Below, piece after piece: positions 34,213 through 43,532 of a stretch of 64,000 nt of DNA. The notes below the pieces were generated by a model. The model did not search any database and was not told the origin of the DNA. It saw only the letters and a list, made by a program, of their open reading frames with translations. The stretch lies in contig NZ_JAYMGI010000002.1 in assembly GCF_035825295.1 (NCBI RefSeq), forward strand, positions 4,531,001-4,595,000. Reading direction: 5' to 3'. Positions within the stretch are counted from its first letter, which is position 1, and each line of letters starts with the position of its first letter. The DNA is from Actinacidiphila sp. DG2A-62. Lineage in GTDB: Bacteria; Actinomycetota; Actinomycetes; Streptomycetales; Streptomycetaceae. The position numbers and the translations under genes are program-made.

Positions 34213-36255
34213 CTACTCGTCGATCTCGAACCAGATGGCCTTGCCGTCGCCCCGGGGGTCCACGCCCCAGGCGTCGGCGAGCTCCTCCATCAGCAGCAGG
34301 CCGCGCCCGGAGGAGGCCATCTCGCCGGGGCTGCGGCGGTGCGGCATGTCGTCGGAGCGGTCGCCGACCTCGGCGTGCAGCCTGCGGGTGCCGGGCATGC
34401 CGATGACCTGCGCGGTCAGCACCGCGTCCTCGTCGGTGTGCACCAGCACGTTGGTGATCAGCTCGGAGACCAGCAGAATCGCGGACTCCACCTGGTCGGG
34501 CGACCGCCAGTCGTGCAGCAGCGCCCGGATGTCGTCGCGGGCCGCGCTGATCTGGGCCGGCGCGTTCTGCGCCACCCGCAGCACGGTGCGGCGCACCGGC
34601 ACCGCGCAGGTCGGGCCGTCCGGGTCGCGGCGCAGCAGCACCAGGGCGATGTCGTCCTCCCGGCGGTCGGCCAGCGGCCCGGTGGTGTGGTGCGAGGCCG
34701 GTCCGTGCACCGCCCTGACCAGGGAGTCCGCCAGCTCCTCCAGATCGTCGGCGGGACCGGCCTCGAAGACCTCGAAGACCCGGTTCCAGCCGGTGTCCAG
34801 GTCGTGGCCGCCGGTCTCGATCAGCCCGTCGGTGCACAGCAGCAGCACCTCGCCGGGCTCCAGCGCCAGCCGCGCGGTCGGGTAGTCGCTGTCCGGCTCG
34901 ATGCCCAGCGGCAGCCCGCCGGGCGTGCGGCGCACGATCGTGGTGCCGTCGCCCAGCCGGACGGCCGGCTCCGGGTGCCCGGCCCTGGCCACGTCCACGC
35001 TGCCGGTCGCCGGGTCGACCTCCAGGTACAGGCAGGTCGCGAAGCGCACGTCGTCCGGCCCGGCCTCCTGGGTGAGGCCGGCCAGGAACCGGGAGGCGCG
35101 CGAGAGCACCGCGTCCGGGCCGTGCCCCTCGGCGGCATACGCCCGCAGCGCGATGCGCAGCTGGCCCATCAGGCCGGCCGCCCGCACGTCGTGCCCCTGC
35201 ACGTCGCCGATGACGATGGCGGTGCTCCCGGACGGCAGCCCGATCACGTCGTACCAGTCGCCGCCGACCTGGAGCCCGCCGCCGGTCGGCACATAGCGCG
35301 CGGCGACCGCCATCCCGTCGATGCCGGGCTCGCGCACCGGCAGCATGGTGCGCTGCAGGCCGTCGGACAGCGCCCGCTCCGACTCGTGCACATGGGCCCG
35401 GGACAGCGCCTGCCCGAGCATCCGGGCGACCGTGGTGAGCACCGACCGCTCGTCCGGGGTGAACCGCACCGGCTCGCGGAAGGCCGCCATCCAGGCGCCG
35501 ATCGTGGTGCCCGCCACGGTCAGCGGCAGATACGCCCACGAGACCCGCTCGAAGGTCTTGACCACCGGCCAGATCCCCGGGAAGCGCCGTTCGTACTCCT
35601 GCGGGCTGGCCACGTAGACCGCCTGGCCGGTGCGGGCGACCTGGGCGGCCGGGTAGTCCGCGGCCAGCGGCATGCCGTCGAAGGCGTCGTTGGCGGCGGC
35701 GCCGTCCTGGCCGTGGTGGCCGATGAGCACCAGCCGGTCGCCCTCGACCCCGAAGACCGCCAGGCCGTCGGGGGAGAAGCCGGGCATGGACAGCGTGGAG
35801 GCCACCCGCAGCACCTCCGCGGTGGAGTCCGCCTCGGCCAGCGCGCGGCCGGCGTCCAGCAGGAACGCCTCCCGCGAGCGCCGCCAGTCCACGGGCGCGG
35901 CGCCCGGGCCCCGGCCGGCCCGCTCGCGCACCTCGTGCACGGTGCCGCTGAGCAGCGGGCCCTGCGGCCGCAGCCGGGCCCGCACGGTGCGCGTCACGCT
36001 GCCGTCCCGGCCCACCACGCGCAGCAGCGACTCGGCCACCGAGCCGTCCGCGGTGGCCAGCGAGACCGCGGAGGCGAGGGCGACGTAGTCCGAGGCGTGC
36101 AGGCAGGCCCGTACCGCGGCCGAGCGGTGCGTGGCGGGGCCTCCGGACAGTCCCAGCAGGCGGGCCGCGCGGCCGTCGACCGTGACGGTTCCGGTGGATT
36201 CGTCCCACTGCCACAGGCCGTAGCCCACGGCGGCGAGGACGTCCTCGGTGCGCAT
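34213..36255 (-). CDS. SpoIIE-type PP2C phosphatase with PAS/GAF and anti-sigma ATPase domains
   Basis: 680 aa. Residues 1-90 look PAS-like (GYGLWQWDESTGTVTVDG), ~120-270 GAF-like, ~290-500 the SpoIIE/PP2C phosphatase (DGLQRTMLP, GGDWYDVIGL with metal Asp, VIGDVQGHDVRAA, LLLCTDGLIE, EDDIALVLLRR), and ~525-680 an RsbW-like ATPase (AILLVSELITNVLVHTD ... SGRGLLLMEELADAWGV). A single protein with both anti-anti-sigma phosphatase and anti-sigma kinase-like modules; common in Streptomyces. It likely dephosphorylates STAS proteins in response to a cytosolic signal. The STAS protein at 44643 lacks a phosphorylatable Ser, so is not an obvious substrate. Divergent from aspS. Confidence 0.92.
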   Translation of the reverse strand: MRTEDVLAAVGYGLWQWDESTGTVTVDGRAARLLGLSGGPATHRSAAVRACLHASDYVALASAVSLATADGSVAESLLRVVGRDGSVTRTVRARLRPQGPLLSGTVHEVRERAGRGPGAAPVDWRRSREAFLLDAGRALAEADSTAEVLRVASTLSMPGFSPDGLAVFGVEGDRLVLIGHHGQDGAAANDAFDGMPLAADYPAAQVARTGQAVYVASPQEYERRFPGIWPVVKTFERVSWAYLPLTVAGTTIGAWMAAFREPVRFTPDERSVLTTVARMLGQALSRAHVHESERALSDGLQRTMLPVREPGIDGMAVAARYVPTGGGLQVGGDWYDVIGLPSGSTAIVIGDVQGHDVRAAGLMGQLRIALRAYAAEGHGPDAVLSRASRFLAGLTQEAGPDDVRFATCLYLEVDPATGSVDVARAGHPEPAVRLGDGTTIVRRTPGGLPLGIEPDSDYPTARLALEPGEVLLLCTDGLIETGGHDLDTGWNRVFEVFEAGPADDLEELADSLVRAVHGPASHHTTGPLADRREDDIALVLLRRDPDGPTCAVPVRRTVLRVAQNAPAQISAARDDIRALLHDWRSPDQVESAILLVSELITNVLVHTDEDAVLTAQVIGMPGTRRLHAEVGDRSDDMPHRRSPGEMASSGRGLLLMEELADAWGVDPRGDGKAIWFEIDE

Positions 36256-36401
36256 TCGCCCAGTTTAGGAGGACAAGGGTGGTATAGGCCAACGTATCCG
36301 AATGGGGAGCGGGCCGGTGCCGCCGGTAGGCTGTCGGGGTTCACCCCGCGGCCGCCACGCCGAGCCGCGCGTCCCCATCGAACCGACGACTTGGACGAAC
36401 G
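36256..36401. promoter_or_regulatory. Divergent promoter region of the PP2C gene and aspS
   Basis: 146 bases. An AT-rich patch near 36270-36302 (GTGGTATAGGCCAACGTATC) faces the phosphatase gene, while GGTAGGCTGTCGGGGTTCACC near 36325-36345 lies about 60-75 bases before the aspS ATG and includes a TAGGCT -10-like hexamer. No known riboswitch or T-box is seen. Confidence 0.4.
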
Positions 36402-38177
36402 ATGCACCGGTACCGGTCCCACACCTGCGGAGAGCTGCGCGCCACCGACGTCGACACCGACGTCCGCCTGTCCGGCTGGCTGCACAATCGCCGCGATCTG
36501 GGCGGCATCCTCTTCGTCGACCTGCGCGACCACTACGGCTTCACCCAGCTCGTCGCGCGCCCCGGCTCCCCGGTCTACGAGCAGCTCAGCAGCCAGTCCA
36601 AGGAGTCCGTGGTGCGCGTGGACGGCCGGGTGGTGGCCCGCGCCGCGGAGAACGTCAACCCGGAGCTGCCGACCGGCGAGGTCGAGGTCGAGGTGATTTC
36701 CCTGGAGGTGCTCGGCGCCGCCGACCCGCTGCCCTTCCCGGTCTTCCCCGAGGACAACGCGAACGAGGAGCTGCGGCTCACCAACCGCTTCCTGGACCTG
36801 CGCCGCCAGCGCATGCACCGCAACATCATGCTGCGCACCCAGGTGATCTCCTTCCTGCGCCGCGAGATGACCGCGCTGGGCTTCAACGAGATGGCCACCC
36901 CGATCCTGTCCGCCACCTCGCCGGAGGGCGCCCGCGACTTCCTGGTGCCCTCCCGGGTGCACGCCGGCAAGTTCTACGCGCTGCCGCAGGCCCCGCAGCA
37001 GTTCAAGCAGCTGCTGATGATCTCCGGCTTCGACCGCTACTTCCAGATCGCGCCGTGCTTCCGCGACGAGGACTCCCGCGCCGACCGCTCGCCCGGCGAG
37101 TTCTACCAGCTCGACGTCGAGATGAGCTTCGTGGAGCAGGAGGACGTCTTCGGCGTCATCGAGAAGGTGATGACCGACCTGTTCACCGAGCTGGGCGGCG
37201 GCCGCACGGTCACCTCGCCGTTCCCGCGCATCCCGTTCCGCGAGTCGATGCTGAAGTACGGCAACGACAAGCCGGACCTGCGCACCTCGCTCGAACTGGT
37301 CGACGTCTCCGCGGTCTTCGCCGACTCCGGCTTCAAGGCGTTCGCCGGCAAGCACGTCCGCGCGCTGGCCGTGCCCGACACCGCCGACCAGCCGCGGAAG
37401 TTCTTCGACTCGCTCGGCGAGTACGCGGTCTCGCTCGGCGCCAAGGGCCTGGCCTGGGTGCGCGTCGGAGGCTCCCCGGAGAAGTACGAACTCACCGGCC
37501 CCATCGCCAAGTTCCTCACCGAGCAGGACACCGCCGCGCTCATCGCCGCGGTCGGCGCCGAGCCGGGCACCGCGATCCTCTTCGGAGCCGGGGAATTCGA
37601 CGAGGTCTCCAGGATCATGGGCCCGGTCCGGGTCGAGGCGGCCAAGCGCGCCGGGCAGTTCGAGGAGAACGTCTTCCGGTTCTGCTGGATCGTGGACTTC
37701 CCGATGTTCGAGCGCAACGAGGACACCGGGCAGATCGAGTTCTCCCACAACCCGTTCTCGATGCCGCAGGGCGGCCTGGAAGCGCTCGACACCAAGGACC
37801 CGCTGGACGTCCTGGCCTGGCAGTACGACATCGTCTGCAACGGCATCGAGCTGTCCTCCGGCGCGATCCGCAACCACGAACCCGCGGTGATGTACCGCGC
37901 GTTCGAGATCGCCGGCTACGACCGCGCGACCGTGGAGGCGGAGTTCGGCGGGATGCTGCGCGCCTTCCACTTCGGCGCGCCGCCGCACGGTGGCATCGCG
38001 CCGGGCGTCGACCGCATGGTGATGCTGCTCGCGGACGAGCCGAACATCCGCGAGACGATCGCCTTCCCGCTGAACCAGAACGCGCAGGATCTGCTCATGG
38101 GAGCGCCGTCGGAGGTCTCCGAGGCCCGCCTGCGGGAGCTGCACCTGCAGCTGCGCCGGGCCGCGCCGAAGTCCTGA
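36402..38177 (+). CDS. aspS: Aspartate--tRNA ligase
   Basis: 591 aa, class II synthetase. The N-terminal OB anticodon domain begins [11 protein letters not shown] and [20 protein letters not shown]. Motif 1 ([20 protein letters not shown]), motif 2 ([23 protein letters not shown]), the bacterial GAD insertion (~residues 280-420) and motif 3 ([14 protein letters not shown]) are all complete. It charges tRNA-Asp. As in S. coelicolor, where aspS and the methionyl enzyme lie a few genes apart, metG is nearby. Length and motifs are those of a normal bacterial AspRS. Confidence 0.98.
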   Translation: MHRYRSHTCGELRATDVDTDVRLSGWLHNRRDLGGILFVDLRDHYGFTQLVARPGSPVYEQLSSQSKESVVRVDGRVVARAAENVNPELPTGEVEVEVISLEVLGAADPLPFPVFPEDNANEELRLTNRFLDLRRQRMHRNIMLRTQVISFLRREMTALGFNEMATPILSATSPEGARDFLVPSRVHAGKFYALPQAPQQFKQLLMISGFDRYFQIAPCFRDEDSRADRSPGEFYQLDVEMSFVEQEDVFGVIEKVMTDLFTELGGGRTVTSPFPRIPFRESMLKYGNDKPDLRTSLELVDVSAVFADSGFKAFAGKHVRALAVPDTADQPRKFFDSLGEYAVSLGAKGLAWVRVGGSPEKYELTGPIAKFLTEQDTAALIAAVGAEPGTAILFGAGEFDEVSRIMGPVRVEAAKRAGQFEENVFRFCWIVDFPMFERNEDTGQIEFSHNPFSMPQGGLEALDTKDPLDVLAWQYDIVCNGIELSSGAIRNHEPAVMYRAFEIAGYDRATVEAEFGGMLRAFHFGAPPHGGIAPGVDRMVMLLADEPNIRETIAFPLNQNAQDLLMGAPSEVSEARLRELHLQLRRAAPKS

Positions 38178-38240
38178 TCCCGGCGCCGGGCAACCTCGGG
38201 GGGCTCGCACCCGGTTGGAGGGGTGTGGAGAGGACAGACG

Positions 38241-38750
38241 GTGAGCGAACCGGGGTTCGAGGAGTGGGTGGCGGCGCGGGGCCCGAGGCTGCTCCGCGTC
38301 GCCTGGCTGCTCACGGGCGACGCGCACCTCGCGGAGGACCTGCTGCAGACCGTGCTGGCCAGGATCTGGCCCAAGTGGTCGCGGATCGCCGCGGAGAACC
38401 CCGAAGCGTACGCGCGCAAGGCGCTGGTGCACACGCACGCCTCCTGGTGGCGGCGGCGTTGGCGGGGCGAACTCCCGCACGGGGAGCTGCCGGACCGGGC
38501 CGCGGTGAGCGACCCGTTCGCCGCGGTCGACCTGGAGGACGCGCTGGCCGCGGCGATCCGCTCGCTGCCGGTGCGCCAGCGGGCGGTCGTGGTGCTGCGC
38601 TACTTCGAGGACCTGAGCGTCGCGGAGACCGCGGCCGTGCTGCGCTGCTCGGAGGGCACGGTCAAGAGCCAGGCGTCCAAGGCGCTGCACTCGCTGCGGT
38701 CCCGGCTGCCCGCCGCGGTCGCCGTGGACGGGGGCGAGCACGGTGACTGA
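38241..38750 (+). CDS. ECF-type (SigE family) RNA polymerase sigma factor
   Basis: 169 aa from GTG 38241, preceded by GGAGAGGA; GTG 38223 is possible. Region 2: LLRVAWLLTGDAHLAEDLLQTVLARIWPKW; region 4: SLPVRQRAVVVLRYFEDLSVAETAAVLRCSEGTVKSQASKALHSLR. These are the hallmarks of the short SigE-type group 4 sigma factors (ECF41-unrelated, 'SigE family' in Streptomyces). It overlaps the next gene, a one-TM protein that probably anchors or restrains it. Confidence 0.92.
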   Translation: MSEPGFEEWVAARGPRLLRVAWLLTGDAHLAEDLLQTVLARIWPKWSRIAAENPEAYARKALVHTHASWWRRRWRGELPHGELPDRAAVSDPFAAVDLEDALAAAIRSLPVRQRAVVVLRYFEDLSVAETAAVLRCSEGTVKSQASKALHSLRSRLPAAVAVDGGEHGD

Positions 38751-39552
38751 CCCCACCCCCGACGGCGCCCGCGAGGAGCAGGAACTGCGCGTGCTGCTGG
38801 AGCGCGCCGTGCCCCAACTGCCCGCGCCCGCCCAGCGGCTGGAGAGCGTGCGGGAGCGGGTGCGGCGTCGCAGGCGGCGCCGGGCCGCGGGCCTGTCCGC
38901 GACCGCGGTGCTCGCGGTCGCCGCCGCGGGACTGCTGCTGCCGGGCGCCACCGATCCGGGCGGCAGCCCGCCGCCGGACGCCACCGGCACCCTCGCGCCC
39001 ACCGTCACCGGCACCGCGTCCGGCACCGCCTCGGACCCGGCGGCCGGCAGCGCGCCCCCGACGGCCGTGCCCACGACGACGGGGGAGGCCACCTTCGCGC
39101 CCACCGCGATGCCGCGCAGGTTCCCCACGCTCAGCGGGCTGCGCGTGGCGGTGCCCGCGAAGTGGTCCGTGCTGGTCGCGCATGACAGTCCCAGGGCGTA
39201 CGTGTCCTCGCAGGACCTCGCGCTGCCCCAGGCCGGCTGCGCCACCCAGCGCGACGACTTCTGCACGCCGCTGGTGCGGATGCTGGACACGGACGGGGTC
39301 CTGGTGCAGTTCACGCTGTCGCTGGACCAGGGCATGGCCGACAAGGCGCGGGGGCCCGGCCGGACCGGTGTGACCGGCGAGAGCGTGGTCGACGCGTGCC
39401 GGGCGGTCGGCGGCACCGAGCAGCTCGGCGCGCTGCTCGCCGACGGCTCGGGCTCGCCCGCGGTCGTCGTCGCCACCGCGTGCCTGGCCGACCCCACCCC
39501 CGAACAGGAGACGCGCGCCCGCGAGCTGATCGCCGGCGCGGACTTCTCCTGA
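38743..39552 (+). CDS. Single-pass membrane protein, putative partner/anti-sigma of the ECF factor
   Basis: 269 aa from GTG 38743, overlapping the sigma gene by 8 bases. Cytosolic N-terminus (EEQELRVLLERAVPQLPAPAQRLESVRERV) followed by an Arg cluster RRRRRRR, one TM (GLSATAVLAVAAAGLLLPGA), a Thr/Pro-rich linker and an outside domain with cysteines (AGCATQRDDFC ... DACRAVGG ... TACLADPTP). SigE-family sigma operons in Streptomyces typically include such a membrane protein. No zinc anti-sigma motif (HxxxCxxC) is present, so an anti-sigma role is inferred from overlap only. Bases 39553-39702 after it are CCCCGG-type low-complexity sequence. Confidence 0.7.
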   Translation: MTDPTPDGAREEQELRVLLERAVPQLPAPAQRLESVRERVRRRRRRRAAGLSATAVLAVAAAGLLLPGATDPGGSPPPDATGTLAPTVTGTASGTASDPAAGSAPPTAVPTTTGEATFAPTAMPRRFPTLSGLRVAVPAKWSVLVAHDSPRAYVSSQDLALPQAGCATQRDDFCTPLVRMLDTDGVLVQFTLSLDQGMADKARGPGRTGVTGESVVDACRAVGGTEQLGALLADGSGSPAVVVATACLADPTPEQETRARELIAGADFS

Positions 39553-39702
39553 CCGCGCCCACCCGAGGTCCGTCCCGGCCCTGGCTCCGCACCCGTCCCG
39601 GCCGGCCCCGGCCCCGACTCCTCCTGATCCCGACTCCGGGCTCCGATCCGGGCCCCGGCCCCCCGGCCCCCGACCCCGGCCCCCCCATCCCGGCCCCGCC
39701 TC

Positions 39703-40605
39703 GTGAAAGGCCCGTACGCCGCCATGTCCACCGAACGGTTCCGCCCCTCGCGTCCCCGCCGTACCGCCGGGTCCCGCCGGCACCGCCGCCGCGCCGCGGT
39801 GTCCGTGCCGGCCGCGGTGCTCGCCTGCACGGGGGTGCTGGCCGCCGCCGCGCTGGTCGCCGGGTGCGGCGCGCAGCGGGAGTCCGGGGCGCGGCCGTCC
39901 CGGATCGCCGACGTCGCCCCGCTCACCAGCGGGCAGCCCGCGGTGGGCCGGGCCGGCCGCGGGGCGCCCCAGCCGGACGGCTCGGCGCTGCCCACCGCGC
40001 CCGTCGAGCCCGCGCAGCTGCCCGGCGTCGGCCCCCGCACCCGCGCGCAGATACCCGCCGGCGCCCAGCAGGCGGCGCTGGTCACCGGCGACGGGCACGA
40101 CGCGACCACCTCGACGGTCCGGCTCTTCCGCCGCGACGCCCGGGGCGGCTGGGCCCCCGCCGGGCCGCCCTGGCGCGCGCACAACGCGGCGCACGGCTGG
40201 ACCGACCGCCACCACACCGGCGACCTGCGCTCGCCCATCGGCGTGTTCACGCTCACCGACGCCAGCGGCCGGCTGCCCTCCCCCGGCACCAAGCTCAGCT
40301 ACGACCACGCGCCGATCGGCTTCGACGTGCACGGCACCGGTGTCGAGGGCGAACCGCTGGCCGGCGCCTTCGACTACGTCATCGCGATCGACTACAACCG
40401 CAAGCCCGGCATGTCCCCGCGCGACTGGACCCGCCCCATGGGCGAGTCCCGCGGCGGCGGCATCTGGCTGCACGTCGACCACGGCGGCCCCACCGAGGGC
40501 TGCGTCAGCCTGCCCAAGCGCGTGATGGTGACCCTGCTGCGCACCCTCGACCCGGCACTGCACCCGGTGGTGGTGATGGGCGACGCGGCCGCGCTGGCGC
40601 GGTGA
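39703..40605 (+). CDS. L,D-transpeptidase-like lipoprotein (YkuD fold)
   Basis: 300 aa from GTG 39703, or 293 aa from ATG 39724. The hydrophobic stretch VPAAVLACTGVLAAAALVAGC ends in a lipobox (LVAGC), so it is likely a lipoprotein. The C-terminal catalytic domain carries HTGDLRSPIGVFTLTDA and the active-site motif HVDHGGPTEGCVSLP with the nucleophilic Cys. YkuD enzymes form 3-3 crosslinks in peptidoglycan or cleave related bonds. The SPIGVFTLTDASGRLPSPGTK subtype is common in Streptomyces secreted proteins. It is convergent with metG, 19 bases apart. Confidence 0.85.
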   Translation: MKGPYAAMSTERFRPSRPRRTAGSRRHRRRAAVSVPAAVLACTGVLAAAALVAGCGAQRESGARPSRIADVAPLTSGQPAVGRAGRGAPQPDGSALPTAPVEPAQLPGVGPRTRAQIPAGAQQAALVTGDGHDATTSTVRLFRRDARGGWAPAGPPWRAHNAAHGWTDRHHTGDLRSPIGVFTLTDASGRLPSPGTKLSYDHAPIGFDVHGTGVEGEPLAGAFDYVIAIDYNRKPGMSPRDWTRPMGESRGGGIWLHVDHGGPTEGCVSLPKRVMVTLLRTLDPALHPVVVMGDAAALAR

Positions 40606-40624
40606 GCCGGGGCCTGGCCGTTTC

Positions 40625-42358
40625 TCAGGCCGCAGCCTCCGGGTCGCCGCCGAAGCGGGTGACGTACGACTCCAGGTCCTCGTCGGTGATCTTCGCGAAC
40701 AGCACCGGCGGGACCGTGAACGGCGTGCCCGCGGGGACCGTGTCCAGCGCCGCGGCCTGCTGGGGGGTGACCCACGTGGCGTCGTCGGCCGGCAGCGCGA
40801 ACGCCCCGCGCATCGCCTTCGCCGAGGCCGGGATGAACGGCTCGGAGACCACCGCGTACAGGTGGATCAGGTTCATCGCGGTGCGCAGCGTCAGCGCCGC
40901 GCCCTCCGGGTCGGTCTTGATCTCCAGCCAGGGCGCCTTCTCCTCCAGGTAGGAGTTGCCCGCGCTCCACAGCGCCCGCAGCGCCTGGGCGGCCTTGCGG
41001 AACTGGAGTGTCTCCATGTGGGTCTCGTACTCGGCGAGCAGTCCGGCGATCTGCTCGCCGAGCCGGGCCTCGACCGCCCCGGGCTTCGCGCCGGCCGGGA
41101 CCTCGTCGCCGAACCGCTTGCGGGAGAAGGACAGCACGCGGTTGACGAAGTTGCCGAGGGTGTCGGCCAGGTCCTTGTTCACCGAGGACGCGAACAGCTC
41201 CCAGGTGAAGGAGGTGTCGTCGGACTCCGGCGCGTTGGCCATCAGGAAGTAGCGCCAGTAGTCGGCGGGCAGCAGGTCCAGCGCGGCGTCGGTGAAGACG
41301 CCGCGGCGCTGCGAGGTGGAGAACTTCCCGCCGTAGTAGTTCAGCCAGTTGAACGCCTTGACGTGGTCGACCTTCTTCCACGGCTCGCGTGTGCCCAGCT
41401 GGGTGGCGGGGAACATCACGGTGTGGAAGGGCACGTTGTCCTTCGCCATGAACTCCGTGTAGCGCACGGGATTCTCGCCGGAGTCCGCCTGCCACCACCA
41501 GGACTTCCAGTCGCGGTTCGCCGGGTCCTCGTCCGCCCATTCCTTGGTGGAACCGATGTACTCGATCGGCGCGTCGAACCAGACGTAGAAGACCTTGCCC
41601 TCGGCGGCCAGTTCGGGCCAGGTGTCGGCGGGGACGGGGACTCCCCATTCGAGGTCGCGCGTGATCGCGCGGTCCTGCAGCCCCTCGGTGAGCCACTTGC
41701 GGGCGATCGAGGAGGCCAGGGTCGGCCAGTCGGCGCTGGTGGCGTCGATCCACGCCTCGACCTCGCCGGCCAGCGCGGACTGGAGGAGGAAGAGGTGCTT
41801 GGTCTCGCGGACCTCCAGCCGGTCGCTGCCGCTGATCGCGGAGCGCGCCTCGATGAGGTCGGTGGGGTCGAGCACCCGGGTGCAGTTCTCGCACTGGTCG
41901 CCGCGCGCCTTGTCGTACCCGCAGTGCGGGCAGGTGCCGACGATGTAGCGGTCGGGCAGGAAGCGCTCGTCGTCCAGCGAGTACACCTGCCGGATGGACC
42001 GCTCCTCGATGAAGCCGTTGGCGAAGAGCGCGCGGGCGAACTCCTGGGTGATCTCCCGATTCTGCGCGGAGGAACTGCGGCCGAAGTGGTCGAAGGACAG
42101 CTCGAAACCGTCGTAGATCGCCTTCTGCGCGTCGTGCGCCTGCGCGCAGAAGACGTCGACCGGAAGTCCTGCCTCCTTCGCGGCGAGTTCCGCGGGGGTG
42201 CCGTGCTCGTCGGTTCCGCAGATGTAGAGCACCTCGTGGCCGCGCTGGCGCAGGTAACGGGAGTAGACGTCCGCCGGGAGCATGGACCCCACCATGTTGC
42301 CCAGGTGCTTGATCCCATTGATATAGGGCAGGGCGGAGGTGATGAGGTGACGAGCCAT
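40625..42358 (-). CDS. metG: Methionine--tRNA ligase
   Basis: 577 aa from ATG 42358 ([21 protein letters not shown]); residues upstream in the same frame are not part of the family. Class I features: HIGH-equivalent HLGN, zinc knuckle [17 protein letters not shown], and the KMSKS-equivalent [11 protein letters not shown]. The anticodon-binding helical domain ([12 protein letters not shown] ... [17 protein letters not shown]) closes the protein. It charges initiator and elongator tRNA-Met. No C-terminal EMAP-like domain is present. The shortened KFSTSQ motif is the normal form of this synthetase subtype. No nearby second metG is visible. Confidence 0.97.
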   Translation of the reverse strand: MARHLITSALPYINGIKHLGNMVGSMLPADVYSRYLRQRGHEVLYICGTDEHGTPAELAAKEAGLPVDVFCAQAHDAQKAIYDGFELSFDHFGRSSSAQNREITQEFARALFANGFIEERSIRQVYSLDDERFLPDRYIVGTCPHCGYDKARGDQCENCTRVLDPTDLIEARSAISGSDRLEVRETKHLFLLQSALAGEVEAWIDATSADWPTLASSIARKWLTEGLQDRAITRDLEWGVPVPADTWPELAAEGKVFYVWFDAPIEYIGSTKEWADEDPANRDWKSWWWQADSGENPVRYTEFMAKDNVPFHTVMFPATQLGTREPWKKVDHVKAFNWLNYYGGKFSTSQRRGVFTDAALDLLPADYWRYFLMANAPESDDTSFTWELFASSVNKDLADTLGNFVNRVLSFSRKRFGDEVPAGAKPGAVEARLGEQIAGLLAEYETHMETLQFRKAAQALRALWSAGNSYLEEKAPWLEIKTDPEGAALTLRTAMNLIHLYAVVSEPFIPASAKAMRGAFALPADDATWVTPQQAAALDTVPAGTPFTVPPVLFAKITDEDLESYVTRFGGDPEAAA

Positions 42359-42507
42359 TGCAGGCTGCTCCCGATTCGTTGCGCGGAGTGAGTTCGTCCA
42401 ACTACGGACCGTCAATATCATATCCGACCCGCCAGCCGTATCCCGCCGGGTTTTCCCGCCGCCGAACGGGCAGACGACGACTGGGGGTGGACATCACAGC
42501 CAGTTAC

Positions 42508-42541
42508 TGCACGTGCACTTGCACGTGCAGATGCACGTGCT
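42508..42541. promoter_or_regulatory. Array of three TGCACGTGCA palindromes, 12-bp period (upstream of DUF397 gene)
   Basis: TGCACGTGCA occurs at 42508-42517 and 42520-42529, with TGCACGTGCT at 42532-42541, each starting exactly 12 bases after the previous. The 10-bp unit is itself a perfect palindrome. The array lies 56 bases before the DUF397 start and 150 bases before metG. A matching array lies at 43420-43453 before the XRE gene, so a shared DNA-binding protein, most simply that XRE regulator, is inferred. Confidence 0.7.
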
Positions 42542-42596
42542 CGCATCACGAGTTATCATCTCCGGTACCAGGCAAGGCACTTATGGGGAGAAGCTG

Positions 42597-42833
42597 ATGC
42601 GCCAAACGCACAACGGAATGGCGGCAGAAGACCTAACGGGCGTCGTCTGGCAGAAGAGCCGTCACAGCAACGCCAATGGCACATGCATGGAGTTCGCGGC
42701 GCTGCCCGACGGCGACGTCGCCGTGCGCAATTCACGCTTTCCGGACGGGCCGGCGCTCATATACACGCGCGCCGAGATCGAATCGATGATCATCGGCGTC
42801 AAGGCGGGGGAGTTCGACCACCTGATGCCGTAG
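42597..42833 (+). CDS. DUF397 protein
   Basis: 78 aa from ATG 42597 with GGGGAGAAGC upstream. The DUF397 signature is complete: DLTGVVWQKSRHSNANGTCMEFA, the GDVAVRNSRFPDGPALIYTRAE core and EFDHLMP end. DUF397 proteins almost always accompany XRE/DUF5753 regulators and RsbW-like ATPases in Streptomyces (whiJ/bldB-like loci) and are thought to antagonise the regulator. Here the ATPase and XRE genes follow at 42871 and 43533. Base composition is lower in GC than neighbours. Confidence 0.92.
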   Translation: MRQTHNGMAAEDLTGVVWQKSRHSNANGTCMEFAALPDGDVAVRNSRFPDGPALIYTRAEIESMIIGVKAGEFDHLMP

Positions 42834-42870
42834 TGGCGCCGATCACCTTTTATCGCCTTTTACCGGGCGA

Positions 42871-43353
42871 TCATTCCTTGCACATCGTGACCGGTGCGAG
42901 GAACAGCGCCCAGACCACCTTGCCGGCGCCGTTCAGCGGGTGCCATCCCCAGTTCTCGCTGTACGACTCGACCAGGTGCAGGCCGCGGCCGGTCTCGGCC
43001 ACGTAGTCGGGGTCCTTGGCGATCGGCGCGACCCCGCTGGGGTCGCGCACCGCACAGACCACGCGCGAGGTCCAGCGCACCAGGCTCAGCCGGATGGGCG
43101 TGCCCACCGCGCCCACCGGCACGGCGTACCGCAGCGCGTTGGTGACCAGTTCGGAGGCGACCAGCTCGATCGACTCGCGCAGCGCGGCCAGATCCCAGTG
43201 CCGCAGCGTCGCCGTGGTGAACCTGCGGGCCTCGCGGACCGACTCGAGGGCCGCGGGCAGCTCACAGGTGGCCCCGTGGTTGGCGGCGAGTCGCTCGGGC
43301 GCGAGCACGCCTTGCCATAACGGTTCCAGCACTGCCGTGGCCTCTGCCCTCAT
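42871..43353 (-). CDS. RsbW-like ATP-binding regulatory protein
   Basis: 160 aa. HATPase_c: N-box IELVASELVTNALRYA, G1 CAVRDPSG, G2 TGRGLHLVESYSENWGW, C-terminal GKVVWALF. It belongs to the anti-sigma kinase-like family abundant in Streptomyces. It sits convergent with the DUF397 gene and divergent from the XRE gene, the usual three-gene module. The array at 43420-43453 lies in its upstream region, so it may be under the same control as the XRE gene. Confidence 0.9.
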   Translation of the reverse strand: MRAEATAVLEPLWQGVLAPERLAANHGATCELPAALESVREARRFTTATLRHWDLAALRESIELVASELVTNALRYAVPVGAVGTPIRLSLVRWTSRVVCAVRDPSGVAPIAKDPDYVAETGRGLHLVESYSENWGWHPLNGAGKVVWALFLAPVTMCKE

Positions 43354-43419
43354 GCGAGCCCCCGAGGTGTCTGCACGCCCCCATGCTCATGGATCGGCAC
43401 CCTGTGATGCAAGAGCGTC

Positions 43420-43453
43420 TGCACGTGCATCTGCATGCAATGATGCACGCGGC
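43420..43453. promoter_or_regulatory. Second 12-bp-period palindrome array (between ATPase and XRE genes)
   Basis: TGCACGTGCA at 43420-43429, a degenerate TGCATGCAAT at 43432-43441 and TGCACGCGGC at 43444-43453 start exactly 12 bases apart, the same spacing and core as the array at 42508. It lies 67 bases from the ATPase start and 80 bases before the XRE start, in the divergent promoter region. Confidence 0.65.
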
Positions 43454-43532
43454 GTTGGAGAGTGACCGAATGGGTACTGCCCGCAGTGCGTTAGTGGCAG
43501 ACTGCTGATGAGCCGAGGGCGGAGCGTGACCT

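Noticed and set aside
35994-40292. Very long minus-strand frame across aspS and the sigma factor
   Set aside because: It is antisense to clearly conserved genes on the plus strand, has no family similarity, and long antisense frames are normal at this GC content.
42508-42541. TGCACGTGCA repeats as a CRISPR or iteron origin
   Set aside because: Units are only 10 bp with 2-bp spacers, palindromic, and placed in promoter regions; no cas or replication genes are nearby.
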